A DNA stretch of 64,000 nucleotides from Cellulosimicrobium cellulans (lineage in GTDB: Bacteria > Actinomycetota > Actinomycetes > Actinomycetales > Cellulomonadaceae): NCBI RefSeq assembly GCF_024124905.1, contig NZ_JAMXST010000004.1, positions 124,001-188,000 on the forward strand. Reading direction: 5' to 3'. The translations under genes were made by a program, and so were the position numbers. How positions within the stretch are numbered: position 1 is the first letter of the stretch; each line of letters begins with the position of its first letter. The notes under the pieces are model-generated. The model had not been told where the DNA came from. It searched no databases and saw nothing but the letters and a program-made list of their open reading frames with translations. This document shows, piece after piece, positions 44,847 to 52,521 of the stretch.

Positions 44847-45679
44847 GCCTGCTCCTCACGGCGCCCGCGGGCGCGCTGCCCAAAGGGATTGCTGGGGTGC
44901 CGGGGACTGGTGATACCGGTCGTCGCCGGGTCCCCGAGACCCACGGCGATCTCCTGTCGGACGAGCTGCTCGAGCTCCGCCGCGAAGGCGGCGTTGCTCG
45001 TGGTGGCAATGATGGCATCCGCGGCGAGGCGGTCGATCTCCGCGGTGCGCTTGTGGTGGTTGGCGAGCAGGTGCTGGTAGGACGCCTCGTGCTCGGTGAG
45101 CTCGTCCTGGCACGCCGTCAGCTCGGCGACCGCGCGCCGGCCGGCGGTGTAGGCGTCGTTGCGCCAGTGGTAGAGGTCGCCGAACGTGAGCAGGCCGCAC
45201 AGCACGTACACGGCCAGGAAGACCCCGGCCGCCAGGGCGTCGAAGCCGCTCTCCGCCGGCTGCGGGACGGCGCCCTCGTAGGCGACGGTCGTCGCGACGT
45301 CCGACACCTGCAGGCGCAGACGCATGAGCAGGAGGGCGAGCGCCGCCCACGCGGCGAGCAGCAGGACCGGGAGCAGGAGCGGCGCCCAGGACCCGGGATG
45401 GTTGCCGGTCGCGCCGCGCCAGGTCCAGCCCGAGACGCCGGCCGTGAGCAGCGCGACCAGCCCCAGGCCCAGCGCCGTGAGCCAGGTCATGACCGGGTCG
45501 TGGCCCATCGACCGGGCGACGGCCGGGTACATGACCAGGACGTCGACGAGCGTGATCGCGACCGCGAGGACGACGAGCCCGACCGGGGCGAGCCGTGACC
45601 GGGGTCCCAGCCCGGCGAGGGCCGGGTCGGACCAGCGCAGGCGGTGGACGCGCGCGGACTCCGTCGGTGTCGTGCTCAT
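44843..45679 (-). CDS. Four-helix membrane protein with C-terminal coiled coil
   Basis: 278 residues, no family recognised. Four membrane helices: LAPVGLVVLAVAITLVDVLV, WLTALGLGLVALLTAGVSG, WAPLLLPVLLLAAWAALALL and AAGVFLAVYVLCGLLTFGDL. A cytoplasmic helical stretch follows (about 185-255, RRAVAELTACQDELTEHEAS to FAAELEQLVRQEI) that should form a coiled coil. The tail is Arg-rich. It overlaps both neighbours by four bases and probably forms a membrane complex with the two coiled-coil proteins encoded before it. Confidence 0.65.
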   Translation of the reverse strand: MSTTPTESARVHRLRWSDPALAGLGPRSRLAPVGLVVLAVAITLVDVLVMYPAVARSMGHDPVMTWLTALGLGLVALLTAGVSGWTWRGATGNHPGSWAPLLLPVLLLAAWAALALLLMRLRLQVSDVATTVAYEGAVPQPAESGFDALAAGVFLAVYVLCGLLTFGDLYHWRNDAYTAGRRAVAELTACQDELTEHEASYQHLLANHHKRTAEIDRLAADAIIATTSNAAFAAELEQLVRQEIAVGLGDPATTGITSPRHPSNPFGQRARGRREEQA

Positions 45680-46353
45680 GGGCGGTTCTCCTTCTCCAGC
45701 TCGTGGAACAGGTCGTCGGGGCTCAGGAACGGCTCCGGACCGGCGAACGGATCAGGCGCGAAGCCGGGCTCGGGCACGCCGCGGGGCGCCACGGACGGAG
45801 CCGTCGCCGCGTCGATCGCCTCGCGCAGGTCGACGGCGGCGGGTGCCGTGGGCGCGCGGTGGGGCCGAGCGTGGCGTGCCGGGTCGTAGGCGTCGCTGCC
45901 GGTCAGCACCGCGCGCCATGCCGTGACGGAGGCGGTGAGCTCGGCGTCGCGGGTGCGCAGCCGCGCGACCGAGGCCTGGGCGCGCGTCAGATCCTCGAGC
46001 TCCATCGCGCGCAGCAGGGCCGACGTCACGACCCGGGACGCGTGCTCGCGGCGCACCGCCTGGTCCCACCCCTGCCGCAGCGTGTCGATGCGGGCGTCGA
46101 GGAAGTCGGCGGTCAGCTCGTCGAGCGCGCGGGTCGCGAGCGCCTCGTGGACCCACCCCCGGACCTGCTCGACGACCGCGAGCCGGTCCACGGGCGCGGT
46201 CGCCGCGGCGTGGTCCAGGGCGGAGTACTGGTCCGGGCGCTCGACGTGGGTCGTCGTGCCGCGGCGCCGGTCGGCGAGCGCGCCGAGGTCAACCCGACGG
46301 GTGAGGGTCTGCGCGGTCGGGGAGTGCTGCGGTCGTCGCTTCCTACCGAACAT
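45676..46353 (-). CDS. Hydrophilic helical protein, unknown function
   Basis: 225 residues, no membrane segment. A helical middle (about 55-140, VEQVRGWVHEALATRALDEL and RVVTSALLRAMELEDLTRAQ) is flanked by a basic N-terminus (MFGRKRRP) and an acidic, Pro/Phe-rich C-terminus ending LSPDDLFHELEKENRP. The latter looks like a short interaction peptide. Start and stop overlap neighbours by 11 and 4 bases. Confidence 0.6.
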   Translation of the reverse strand: MFGRKRRPQHSPTAQTLTRRVDLGALADRRRGTTTHVERPDQYSALDHAAATAPVDRLAVVEQVRGWVHEALATRALDELTADFLDARIDTLRQGWDQAVRREHASRVVTSALLRAMELEDLTRAQASVARLRTRDAELTASVTAWRAVLTGSDAYDPARHARPHRAPTAPAAVDLREAIDAATAPSVAPRGVPEPGFAPDPFAGPEPFLSPDDLFHELEKENRP

Positions 46354-47116
46354 CGGTGTGCTTCTTCTGCTCCGGACCGGGGGTGGCCGTCAGGCTCGGT
46401 GGGGCGTCTGCGTCGCGCAGGCGTGCGCCCAGGCCGTCCGGCAACCAGGGGCAGGGCCGTCCGGTCCACGTGGCTTCCGACGCCTCCCAGGGGGAGGGCC
46501 ACGGCGTCGTCCCGTCGGCGGGGGCGACGCGCAGCGCGCGGGCGTACGTCTGCAGCCTGCGGGTGTAGTACCAGCGCAGCCGGTCGGACACCTCGCGGGC
46601 GAGCTCGATCTCCTCGAGCAGCAGCGACCGCAGCCGCACGCACTCGTCGAGCGCGTCCGCGCGGCGGGCCCGGACCTGGTCCGCGCGGGCGCTCGCGGCG
46701 GCACGAGCCGCGGCGTGCTCGCGTGCCCGACGAGAGGCGACCTGCTCGGCGGACAGGTGCACCTCGCCGCCGCCGGACCCGGAGCGTGGCGCCGGGAGGA
46801 CGGCGGCACGCGCCTCCAGCTCGGCCAGCTCCCGGTCCAGGCGTTCGACCTGGCCGAAGGCGCGGTGGAGCCCGTCGATCGCCGGGGCCAAACGGTCGGT
46901 GGTGGCCGACAGCTGCCGGAGGTCGTTCTCCCGCCAGGTCGCGTCCAGGCGCGCGGGCCACGGGAGGTGCCGTGCCTCGACGCCGAGGGGGGCCGCGCGA
47001 CGGCGGTCGGTGCGGCCGGCCATCCGGTCGGCCAGCCGCAGCAGGGGCCCGTAGGACCGCGCGTGCTCGACCGACCGACGGGCCCGGGGTGCCGGGGGAG
47101 GCGTCCTGCTCGTCAT
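46343..47116 (-). CDS. Coiled-coil protein, first gene of the operon
   Basis: 257 residues, soluble. Long helices at about 75-115 (ENDLRQLSATTDRLAPAIDG, FGQVERLDRELAELEARAAV) and 130-200 (SAEQVASRRAREHAAARAAA, RLRSLLLEEIELAREVSDRL) have heptad character. A Trp/Pro-rich region follows (TPWPSPWEASEATWTGRPCP). No family recognised. The ATG at 47116 has GAGGAG nine bases upstream and is the first start after the divergent regulatory region with operator site 2. Confidence 0.62.
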   Translation of the reverse strand: MTSRTPPPAPRARRSVEHARSYGPLLRLADRMAGRTDRRRAAPLGVEARHLPWPARLDATWRENDLRQLSATTDRLAPAIDGLHRAFGQVERLDRELAELEARAAVLPAPRSGSGGGEVHLSAEQVASRRAREHAAARAAASARADQVRARRADALDECVRLRSLLLEEIELAREVSDRLRWYYTRRLQTYARALRVAPADGTTPWPSPWEASEATWTGRPCPWLPDGLGARLRDADAPPSLTATPGPEQKKHTDVR

Positions 47117-47206
47117 GGTGGGCTCCTCGTGCTCGGACGTCGTGCTCGGGACGTCGTGACGAGATGAACTGTGCCGGGAGCGCACGGCCCCCGACCACAC
47201 CCCTGT

Positions 47207-47221
47207 TTCAGCGGTGCTGAA
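47207..47221. promoter_or_regulatory. Palindromic operator candidate TTCAGCGGTGCTGAA, site 2
   Basis: Identical in all 15 bases to site 1 (40753-40767). It lies between the divergent seven-gene operon (start 47116) and the OmpA-domain lipoprotein gene (start 47329), where one protein could control both directions. Confidence 0.75.
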
Positions 47222-47328
47222 CCTCGGGCGTCGATCCGGTCCCCGGTCCCGTGGTTGCCTCGGTGCCCCGGCCCGCACCGGGTCGGGGCGGCGCCGCCGC
47301 CTGGTCCCACCGCTCGAAAGGCGACCTC

Positions 47329-48519
47329 ATGCCACTCGTCTCTCGCCCTCGTACCGCGGCGACCGTGCTCGGTCTGAGCGTGGTCACCGCCGTGGCCCTC
47401 ACGGGGTGCGCCACCGGTGCGGCCTCGTCCGGCGCCCCCGACGTCGACTGCCTCCACGGCGGCTCGCTCGCCCTGGTCGTCCCGGTCCACGCCGGTGCCC
47501 AGGCGCCGGGCGTCCCGCCCGAGTGGGACTGCGCGCTCGACGCGGCGATCCGGCGGTCGGCGCCGATCAGCGTGGTGACCGTGGAGGGGAACCCTCAGGT
47601 GGTCGTCTCGGGCTTCCGGGCCGACGTGAACACGTCCAACGAGCTCGTCGCGGCCGACGACGTCACGGCCGCGAAGAACGTGGTCGTCGGCGCCGTCTCG
47701 GGCGCGACCGCGACCTCCGACGGCGTCGACCTGCTCGCCGCGCTCGCGCTGGCGGCTGACCTGGCGCCCGGTGGCCAGGTCATGTCGCTGGACAACGGCG
47801 CGACGGACTCCGGGGTCGTCCGGACCGTCGAGGACGGGATGACCACGGTCGTCGACCCGGCCGACGTCGCCACGCTGGTCGTCGACTCCTCCTCGTGCCC
47901 GTCGGTCGAAGGGGCGCGCGTCGAGCTGTACGGGCTCGGGTACCAGGTCGCCCCGGCCGAGCCGCTGTCGCCGCGCCAGCACGACCGGCTCGAGCAGGTC
48001 TGGCGGGCCACGCTGGAGGCGTGCGGCGCCGAGGTCGCCGTGGTCGCGCTGCCGCGGACCGGTGACGGGCCGACGACGGCGCGCACGGCGCGGGCGGTCA
48101 CGCCTGAGGAGGATCCCGCGATGCCGACGCCTGCCGCCGGAGCGGCGGCGTGCGAGGCGGTGCTGCCCGACGCCGTCGTCGGGTTCGTCGCGGACGAGGC
48201 GACCTTCCTCGACCCGGCGCGCTCGATCGAGGTGATCGCGGACGCCGCGGACCGGGTAGCGGCGTGCCCGGGCACGATCGAGGTCGTCGGGACCACGAGC
48301 TCGGCGGGCACGCCGGACGGGCGCGAGCGCCTGTCGACGCAGCGGGCCGAGGCGGTCCGCGCGATCCTCGCGGACCGGCTCGGGGTGCCCGAGTCCGACG
48401 TCGTCGCGCGCGGGCTCGGGTTCGACCGCGACGAGTGCGTCGAGGACCGCCCGGACGGCGTGCTCGACCCGGTCCTGGCCGCCCAGAACCGCAAGGTCGT
48501 CATCCGGGTGGGTGCATGA
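47329..48519 (+). CDS. Secreted lipoprotein with C-terminal OmpA-like domain
   Basis: 396 residues. The lipoprotein signal (VLGLSVVTAVALTGC) puts Cys at about residue 26. The middle part (40-260) resembles a ligand-binding or vWA-like domain with strands SLALVVPVHAGAQAPG and KNVVVGAVSGATATSDGVDL; this is uncertain. Residues about 280-396 follow the OmpA/MotB peptidoglycan-binding pattern: FVADEATFLDPARSIEVIAD, IEVVGTTSSAGTPDGRERLS, QRAEAVRAILADRLGV and NRKVVIRV. In Gram-positive bacteria such domains can bind the wall while the lipid anchors the membrane. It is divergent from the signalling operon and shares operator site 2. Confidence 0.8.
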   Translation: MPLVSRPRTAATVLGLSVVTAVALTGCATGAASSGAPDVDCLHGGSLALVVPVHAGAQAPGVPPEWDCALDAAIRRSAPISVVTVEGNPQVVVSGFRADVNTSNELVAADDVTAAKNVVVGAVSGATATSDGVDLLAALALAADLAPGGQVMSLDNGATDSGVVRTVEDGMTTVVDPADVATLVVDSSSCPSVEGARVELYGLGYQVAPAEPLSPRQHDRLEQVWRATLEACGAEVAVVALPRTGDGPTTARTARAVTPEEDPAMPTPAAGAAACEAVLPDAVVGFVADEATFLDPARSIEVIADAADRVAACPGTIEVVGTTSSAGTPDGRERLSTQRAEAVRAILADRLGVPESDVVARGLGFDRDECVEDRPDGVLDPVLAAQNRKVVIRVGA

Positions 48520-48566
48520 TCGGCAGTCGCGACGTCGCCGACGCCTTCTCGTCGGTACGTAGGTGC

Positions 48567-48581
48567 TTCAGAACCGCTGAA
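48567..48581 (+). promoter_or_regulatory. Palindromic operator candidate TTCAG-AACCG-CTGAA, site 3
   Basis: Read on the other strand it is TTCAGCGGTTCTGAA, differing from sites 1 and 2 at one central base. It lies 70-84 bp before the Cys-rich gene at 48651. Confidence 0.7.
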
Positions 48582-48650
48582 CGAGGGGCCGTGCGCCGAC
48601 GGGTGCGGCGCGACAGGATGGGATCCGTCCCACGGGAGAAGGTGGTGACG

Positions 48651-50225
48651 ATGGCACACGCCTGCGAGAAGTCGGGCGCGCAGAGGTGCGCGTGGTGCAA
48701 GACGGCCGAGAAGGACGGGTTCTCGACCCGCACGTGCTCGTACTACGGCACGTGCGACGAGCGTCCCGTCTCGAGCCGTCCGGAACCGGTCCCGCGCGGC
48801 CGGGCTCCGGGTCCGGTGACGGGCACGTGCGCAGCAGTTCCGGTGGACGCGATGGGGAGGACGAACATGAGCTCGGACGTCGTCGAGCAGGTCGAGAGCC
48901 TGATGGTCAAGACCGACCGCGGCATGCTCACGCCCGACGAGCTCTTCCAGGAGGCCGGGGACGCCCTCGCCCGGGCTGCGGACGTGCGGGACACCCGGCT
49001 CTGCGAGGCCGTCGCACGCCTCGCGCTCAGCCCCGATCTCCCGGCGGAGCACGTCGTCCCGCTCGCACGGTCCACCTTCCTGTGGACCCGGCTCGACTGG
49101 GGGCGTGCCGAGACCGGCGAGGAGGTGCTCGACGCCGCGAGACGCGCGCTCCTCGCGCGGGTCGAGGACGACGTCGCCGACGCCGACCCCGTGACCGTGG
49201 CGACACTCGTCGGCGGGTTCCCGTCCGTCTGGTGCCCGCCCGTCTGGATCGACCGAGCGATGGAGTCCGATCTCGGGCCGGAGGCACGAGCGACCGCCAA
49301 CGCGGCGCTGCTCAGGACCGTGGTCGACCACCGCGGTACCGAGTACGCGTTCCGGCACCTGGTCGAGCCGTTCCTCGACACGGCGACGCGTCATGGCGTC
49401 GACCTGGCGCTGAGCGCGCACGAGCACGTGGGGTGGAGGGCGCACCGGGTCCCGCGGGCGCGCCGGGCGCTGCGGGCCTACCTCCTGGCGTCCGTCGAGG
49501 GGGACGAACCCGGCGCCGTGCCGCTGGCCACCCGGCTGTCGATCGACCTCGACGACGCGGCCGCCGTCGAGGTCGTCCACCGCGTCACGCGCACCGACCC
49601 CGCGGCGTGGCGCGAGGACGCGTCCGTGCTCGCCTTCGTCCTGTGGGTGGGTGGCAGGCGCGACGCCGCAGGCCGGGTGCTCGAGGAGTTCGACGCGCAC
49701 GCGTGCAGCGGGGGGTGGGCGTGCGTCGCACGGCACAGCCTCGCCGACTACCTCCGGATGAGCTCAGGGGTCGTACCGCCCCAGGTCGTCGCGTCGACCC
49801 GTGGTGCACAGGAGTACCGGACCGGGATAGCGAGCGTCGGGGCGCTCGTCGGCAGGCTCGCCCTCATGCGCCGGGACGCGTGCGCGGAGGTCGGCGACGC
49901 GGAGCAGGCGAGGCTGTCCGGCGTCGCCGTCCTGCGCTACCACGGCTACCGCGAGTACGACCTGCACCTCCAAGCCGCCGACCTCGAGTTCGACGTGCGT
50001 CTCGTCGACCGCGTCGCGGTCACCCCGGACGAGCTCTTCGCGACCCGCGTCGCCGTCGACGCGTGTCCGCCGACGCCGGACGACGGGTTCCCGCGCCTGG
50101 TCGAGGGCGTCGTCCTCTACTCGCGTCCGAGCTCGGCAGCGACGACGAGCAACGGGCGCCGCACCGCGTCCTCGACAGGTGCTCCGATCTCGGCGAAGGG
50201 CGTGTCCTCGTCGAACCCGCCGTAG
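48651..50225 (+). CDS. Helical protein with Cys-rich N-terminal knuckle, unknown function
   Basis: 524 residues. The first 40 carry five cysteines (MAHACEK, RCAWCKTAEKDG, RTCSYYGTC), which look like a zinc site. After a Pro/Arg linker, a large all-helical part (75-480) with repeated Ala/Leu/Arg helices follows, reminiscent of HEAT/TPR-like proteins, but no family is recognised. A second ATG at 48867 has an excellent Shine-Dalgarno (GGGGAGG), so a 452-residue form may also be made. The last ~30 residues overlap the opposite-strand gene by 109 bp and look non-conserved. Confidence 0.62.
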   Translation: MAHACEKSGAQRCAWCKTAEKDGFSTRTCSYYGTCDERPVSSRPEPVPRGRAPGPVTGTCAAVPVDAMGRTNMSSDVVEQVESLMVKTDRGMLTPDELFQEAGDALARAADVRDTRLCEAVARLALSPDLPAEHVVPLARSTFLWTRLDWGRAETGEEVLDAARRALLARVEDDVADADPVTVATLVGGFPSVWCPPVWIDRAMESDLGPEARATANAALLRTVVDHRGTEYAFRHLVEPFLDTATRHGVDLALSAHEHVGWRAHRVPRARRALRAYLLASVEGDEPGAVPLATRLSIDLDDAAAVEVVHRVTRTDPAAWREDASVLAFVLWVGGRRDAAGRVLEEFDAHACSGGWACVARHSLADYLRMSSGVVPPQVVASTRGAQEYRTGIASVGALVGRLALMRRDACAEVGDAEQARLSGVAVLRYHGYREYDLHLQAADLEFDVRLVDRVAVTPDELFATRVAVDACPPTPDDGFPRLVEGVVLYSRPSSAATTSNGRRTASSTGAPISAKGVSSSNPP

Positions 50226-50605
50226 ACGCAGCGCTCGTAGGACGCGAGGAGCCGGCCGGCGGCGAGCAGCCCGGCCTGTGCCGGGTGGTCCCGCCAGGCA
50301 TCGCTCAGAGCCGCCATCGCACGCCTCTGGTCGTCGAGACTCCACCCGTCGGGGTACTCGAGACCGCGCGGGTACGGCCGGAAGTCGCCGGGGAAGAGCA
50401 TCGTGCCGGTGCAGCCGAGCGGGTCGAGCGCAGAGTAGGCGGGCCGAGGCCCGTGCTCGACGACGAACGTCACCGGCCCCTGCGAGGTCTCGACCACGAG
50501 CGGGTCGGGGAGCCAGGCGACGATCTTCTCGCTCAGCGCCCTGGCCTGGCGCGGTGTCCGGGGGATCTCGAGGTCCGCGAGGCTCAGCGGCGGGGTCGGC
50601 GGCAC
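50117..50605 (-). CDS. Hypothetical protein
   Basis: 162 residues, soluble. It reads smoothly (SLADLEIPRTPRQARALSEK, DPLVVETSQGPVTFVVEHGP, GTMLFPGDFRPYPRGLEYPD, PVEDAVRRPLLVVAAELGRE) with normal codon use, but I recognise no family. The GTG at 50605 lacks a ribosome-binding site and could be leaderless. It converges on the Cys-rich gene with a 109-bp overlap, which favours this strand as the better frame in that stretch. Confidence 0.6.
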   Translation of the reverse strand: MPPTPPLSLADLEIPRTPRQARALSEKIVAWLPDPLVVETSQGPVTFVVEHGPRPAYSALDPLGCTGTMLFPGDFRPYPRGLEYPDGWSLDDQRRAMAALSDAWRDHPAQAGLLAAGRLLASYERCVYGGFDEDTPFAEIGAPVEDAVRRPLLVVAAELGRE

Positions 50606-50797
50606 ACACCCAGTGTGCCGGGACGCACGACCTCCGTCGTCGTGGCCGAGCTCCACCCGTGGAATTCACCCGACGAAGCGGTGCCCGCCGAACGAGGACG
50701 ACGGTACGTTCCCCCCGCTCCGTGAGGTCGCGACCGTCGCGGCCGGAACGAACGATCGGTTCGCCCCAGGCGGTGCGCCGGAACCCGAGGAGGTCGC

Positions 50798-51631
50798 ATG
50801 TCCGCTGCGCCAGAGTTCGACACGCTCGACGAGTTCGTCGGGGACCTCCGCGCGCTGCGCGCCCGGGCGGGAGACCCCACCCTGGAAGCCTTGGCCCGCC
50901 GCACCGGCGTCTCCAAGAGCGTCCTTTCCGACGCGCTCGCCGGCAAGCGCCTGCCGACCGCCCGTACGGTCGAGGCACTGGTTCGAGAGCTCGGAGGGGA
51001 CGTCGGGGTGTTCGTGGCCCGACGCTCCGACCTGGATACGACGAGCCGTTCGAGCGCGGGTGCCCCGACGAACCACCCGACGGCGTCACCGTCGGTGCCG
51101 GTGCGCATGGTGCGGCGGACCACGTCGACCTGGCTCGCGGTGGCGGCAGGCCTCGTGGGCGTCGTGGTCGGTGCGGTCGGTGCCGCAGTGGTCGGCCTGG
51201 TGACGGAGCCGGCGGGAGTTGCCGAGACGGCGTCGCCACCCGCCGTCGCCGAGAGCAGCTCAGCACGGATCACCGTGGCGACCGGCGAGGACCCGGCGGC
51301 GACCGAGTGCGTCGAGGACGCAGCGGTGGTGGCCGCCGAGGACCGCACGAACGACACGTTGCTGGAGATCGTCTGGTCGGACGCGTGCCAGGCCGGCTGG
51401 GCACGGATCACGCGGTACGACGGCAAGGCGGCCGGCAACGTCGTCTCTGCGAGCATCTTCCGAGAGGTGGCCCCGGCGGGCGCCGACCGGCAGGACACCA
51501 CCGAGCCCGGCGTCCAGGGGGCGTACACGACGCTGCTCGTCCGCCCCACTCCCGACACCCGCGTGTGCGCCGTCGGAGAGATCACTCTCGCCGGTGAGCA
51601 CATCTCCTTGGGCGAGCCGATCTGCCTCTAG
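50798..51631 (+). CDS. XRE-type HTH protein with membrane helix and DUF2690-like domain
   Basis: 277 residues. The N-terminal helix-turn-helix (DEFVGDLRALRARAGDPTLE, RTGVSKSVLSDALAGKRLP) covers 1-70. A linker, one membrane helix near 110-135 (WLAVAAGLVGVVVGAVGAAV) and an extracellular domain follow. ECVEDAAVVAAEDRTNDTLL then EIVWSDACQAGWARITRYDG matches the DUF2690 pattern common in Streptomyces. This would join a cytoplasmic DNA-binding head to an outside domain. AGGAGG precedes the ATG. It is a candidate regulator of the surrounding genes, but this is inference. Confidence 0.82.
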   Translation: MSAAPEFDTLDEFVGDLRALRARAGDPTLEALARRTGVSKSVLSDALAGKRLPTARTVEALVRELGGDVGVFVARRSDLDTTSRSSAGAPTNHPTASPSVPVRMVRRTTSTWLAVAAGLVGVVVGAVGAAVVGLVTEPAGVAETASPPAVAESSSARITVATGEDPAATECVEDAAVVAAEDRTNDTLLEIVWSDACQAGWARITRYDGKAAGNVVSASIFREVAPAGADRQDTTEPGVQGAYTTLLVRPTPDTRVCAVGEITLAGEHISLGEPICL

Positions 51632-51850
51632 GGAAGGGTGAGAACGCGGCTGGCGGCGCCCTCGAGACCGTTGAGATCTCGGCCTTCCGGACGTTTCCGG
51701 ATGCCGGACGGAACGCTCGGACGATTGAGGTCTTCTGGGTCTCGAGCCGATTCGTGAAGATGTGAGCGACCCGAGGTCCAGGTCGAGATCTAGGACCCGC
51801 CGGCTCGCCCTCCAGGCGGTCGGTAGGTCCCACGAGACGGGAGCAAGACG

Positions 51851-51997
51851 ATGACGTGTACCAAGTGCGGCAGGCCTCTCCACGACTGCCCGGACTGCAA
51901 CGGCGGGCGTGCCAGCGGTCTGCTCGGCAGGCTCACGTGCTCGACCTGCCGCGATACCGGCGCGCTGTGCCGGGAGCACGGCGGTCACTGGAAGTGA
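51851..51997 (+). CDS. Small Cys-rich zinc-ribbon protein
   Basis: 48 residues: MTCTKCGRPLHDCPDCNGG, then GLLGRLTCSTCRDTGALC and EHGGHWK. Seven cysteines and two histidines in CxxC pairs, one of DnaJ-like CPDCNGG form, indicate two zinc knuckles. GGGAG lies about seven bases upstream of the ATG. It is followed 52 bp later by the YbjN-like gene on the same strand. The 219-bp gap before it (51632-51850) holds short inverted repeats around 51680-51710 and probably its promoter. Confidence 0.6.
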   Translation: MTCTKCGRPLHDCPDCNGGRASGLLGRLTCSTCRDTGALCREHGGHWK

Positions 51998-52049
51998 CGT
52001 CGTCCCCCCGCCCCTGGACCCCCGCGACAGCTCCGAGAGAGGACCCCAC

Positions 52050-52439
52050 GTGACCACCTGGTCCGACGTCACACGGTTCGTGCACACCAACTACACGGCG
52101 GAGAGCATCAACGACGCCACCATCAAGCTGGTCTTCGACACCGGGAACCTGCGCTCGCAGCTCGTCTTCGTCGAGCACACCTGGAACGACACGGGGGCGG
52201 ACTGGGTGAAGGTCAACTCGCCCATCGGCACGATCGCCGAGGTCGACGTCCGTCGTGCCACCGAGATCGTCGGCGGGATGCTCGTCGGCGGGATCATGAG
52301 CGACGGCGAGTACGTCTACGTGACCAACGCGATGCCCCTGCGGAACCTCGACGCGAACGAGATCACCGAGCCCCTGGTCAGGGTGACGACCATCGCCGAC
52401 AGCATCGAGGCCGAGCTTCTCGGCAAGGACACGGTCTGA
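52050..52439 (+). CDS. YbjN-like (type III chaperone-fold) protein
   Basis: 129 residues. The alternating beta pattern (IKLVFDTGNLRSQLVFVEHT, DWVKVNSPIGTIAEVDVRRA, GEYVYVTNAMPLRNLDANEI) fits the YbjN/CesT peptide-binding chaperone-like fold, common as small accessory proteins in actinobacteria. The partner is unknown. The GTG at 52050 has GAGAGAGGA upstream. It sits between the small zinc-ribbon gene and another small gene, all rightward. Confidence 0.72.
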   Translation: MTTWSDVTRFVHTNYTAESINDATIKLVFDTGNLRSQLVFVEHTWNDTGADWVKVNSPIGTIAEVDVRRATEIVGGMLVGGIMSDGEYVYVTNAMPLRNLDANEITEPLVRVTTIADSIEAELLGKDTV

Positions 52440-52521
52440 TCAGACGTGTCCCCGGGCGGGGACGGCCGAGAGGTGCCCACGACGACGTGGGTGCCCGACA
52501 GAAGAGAAGGAGAGCAGTCCC

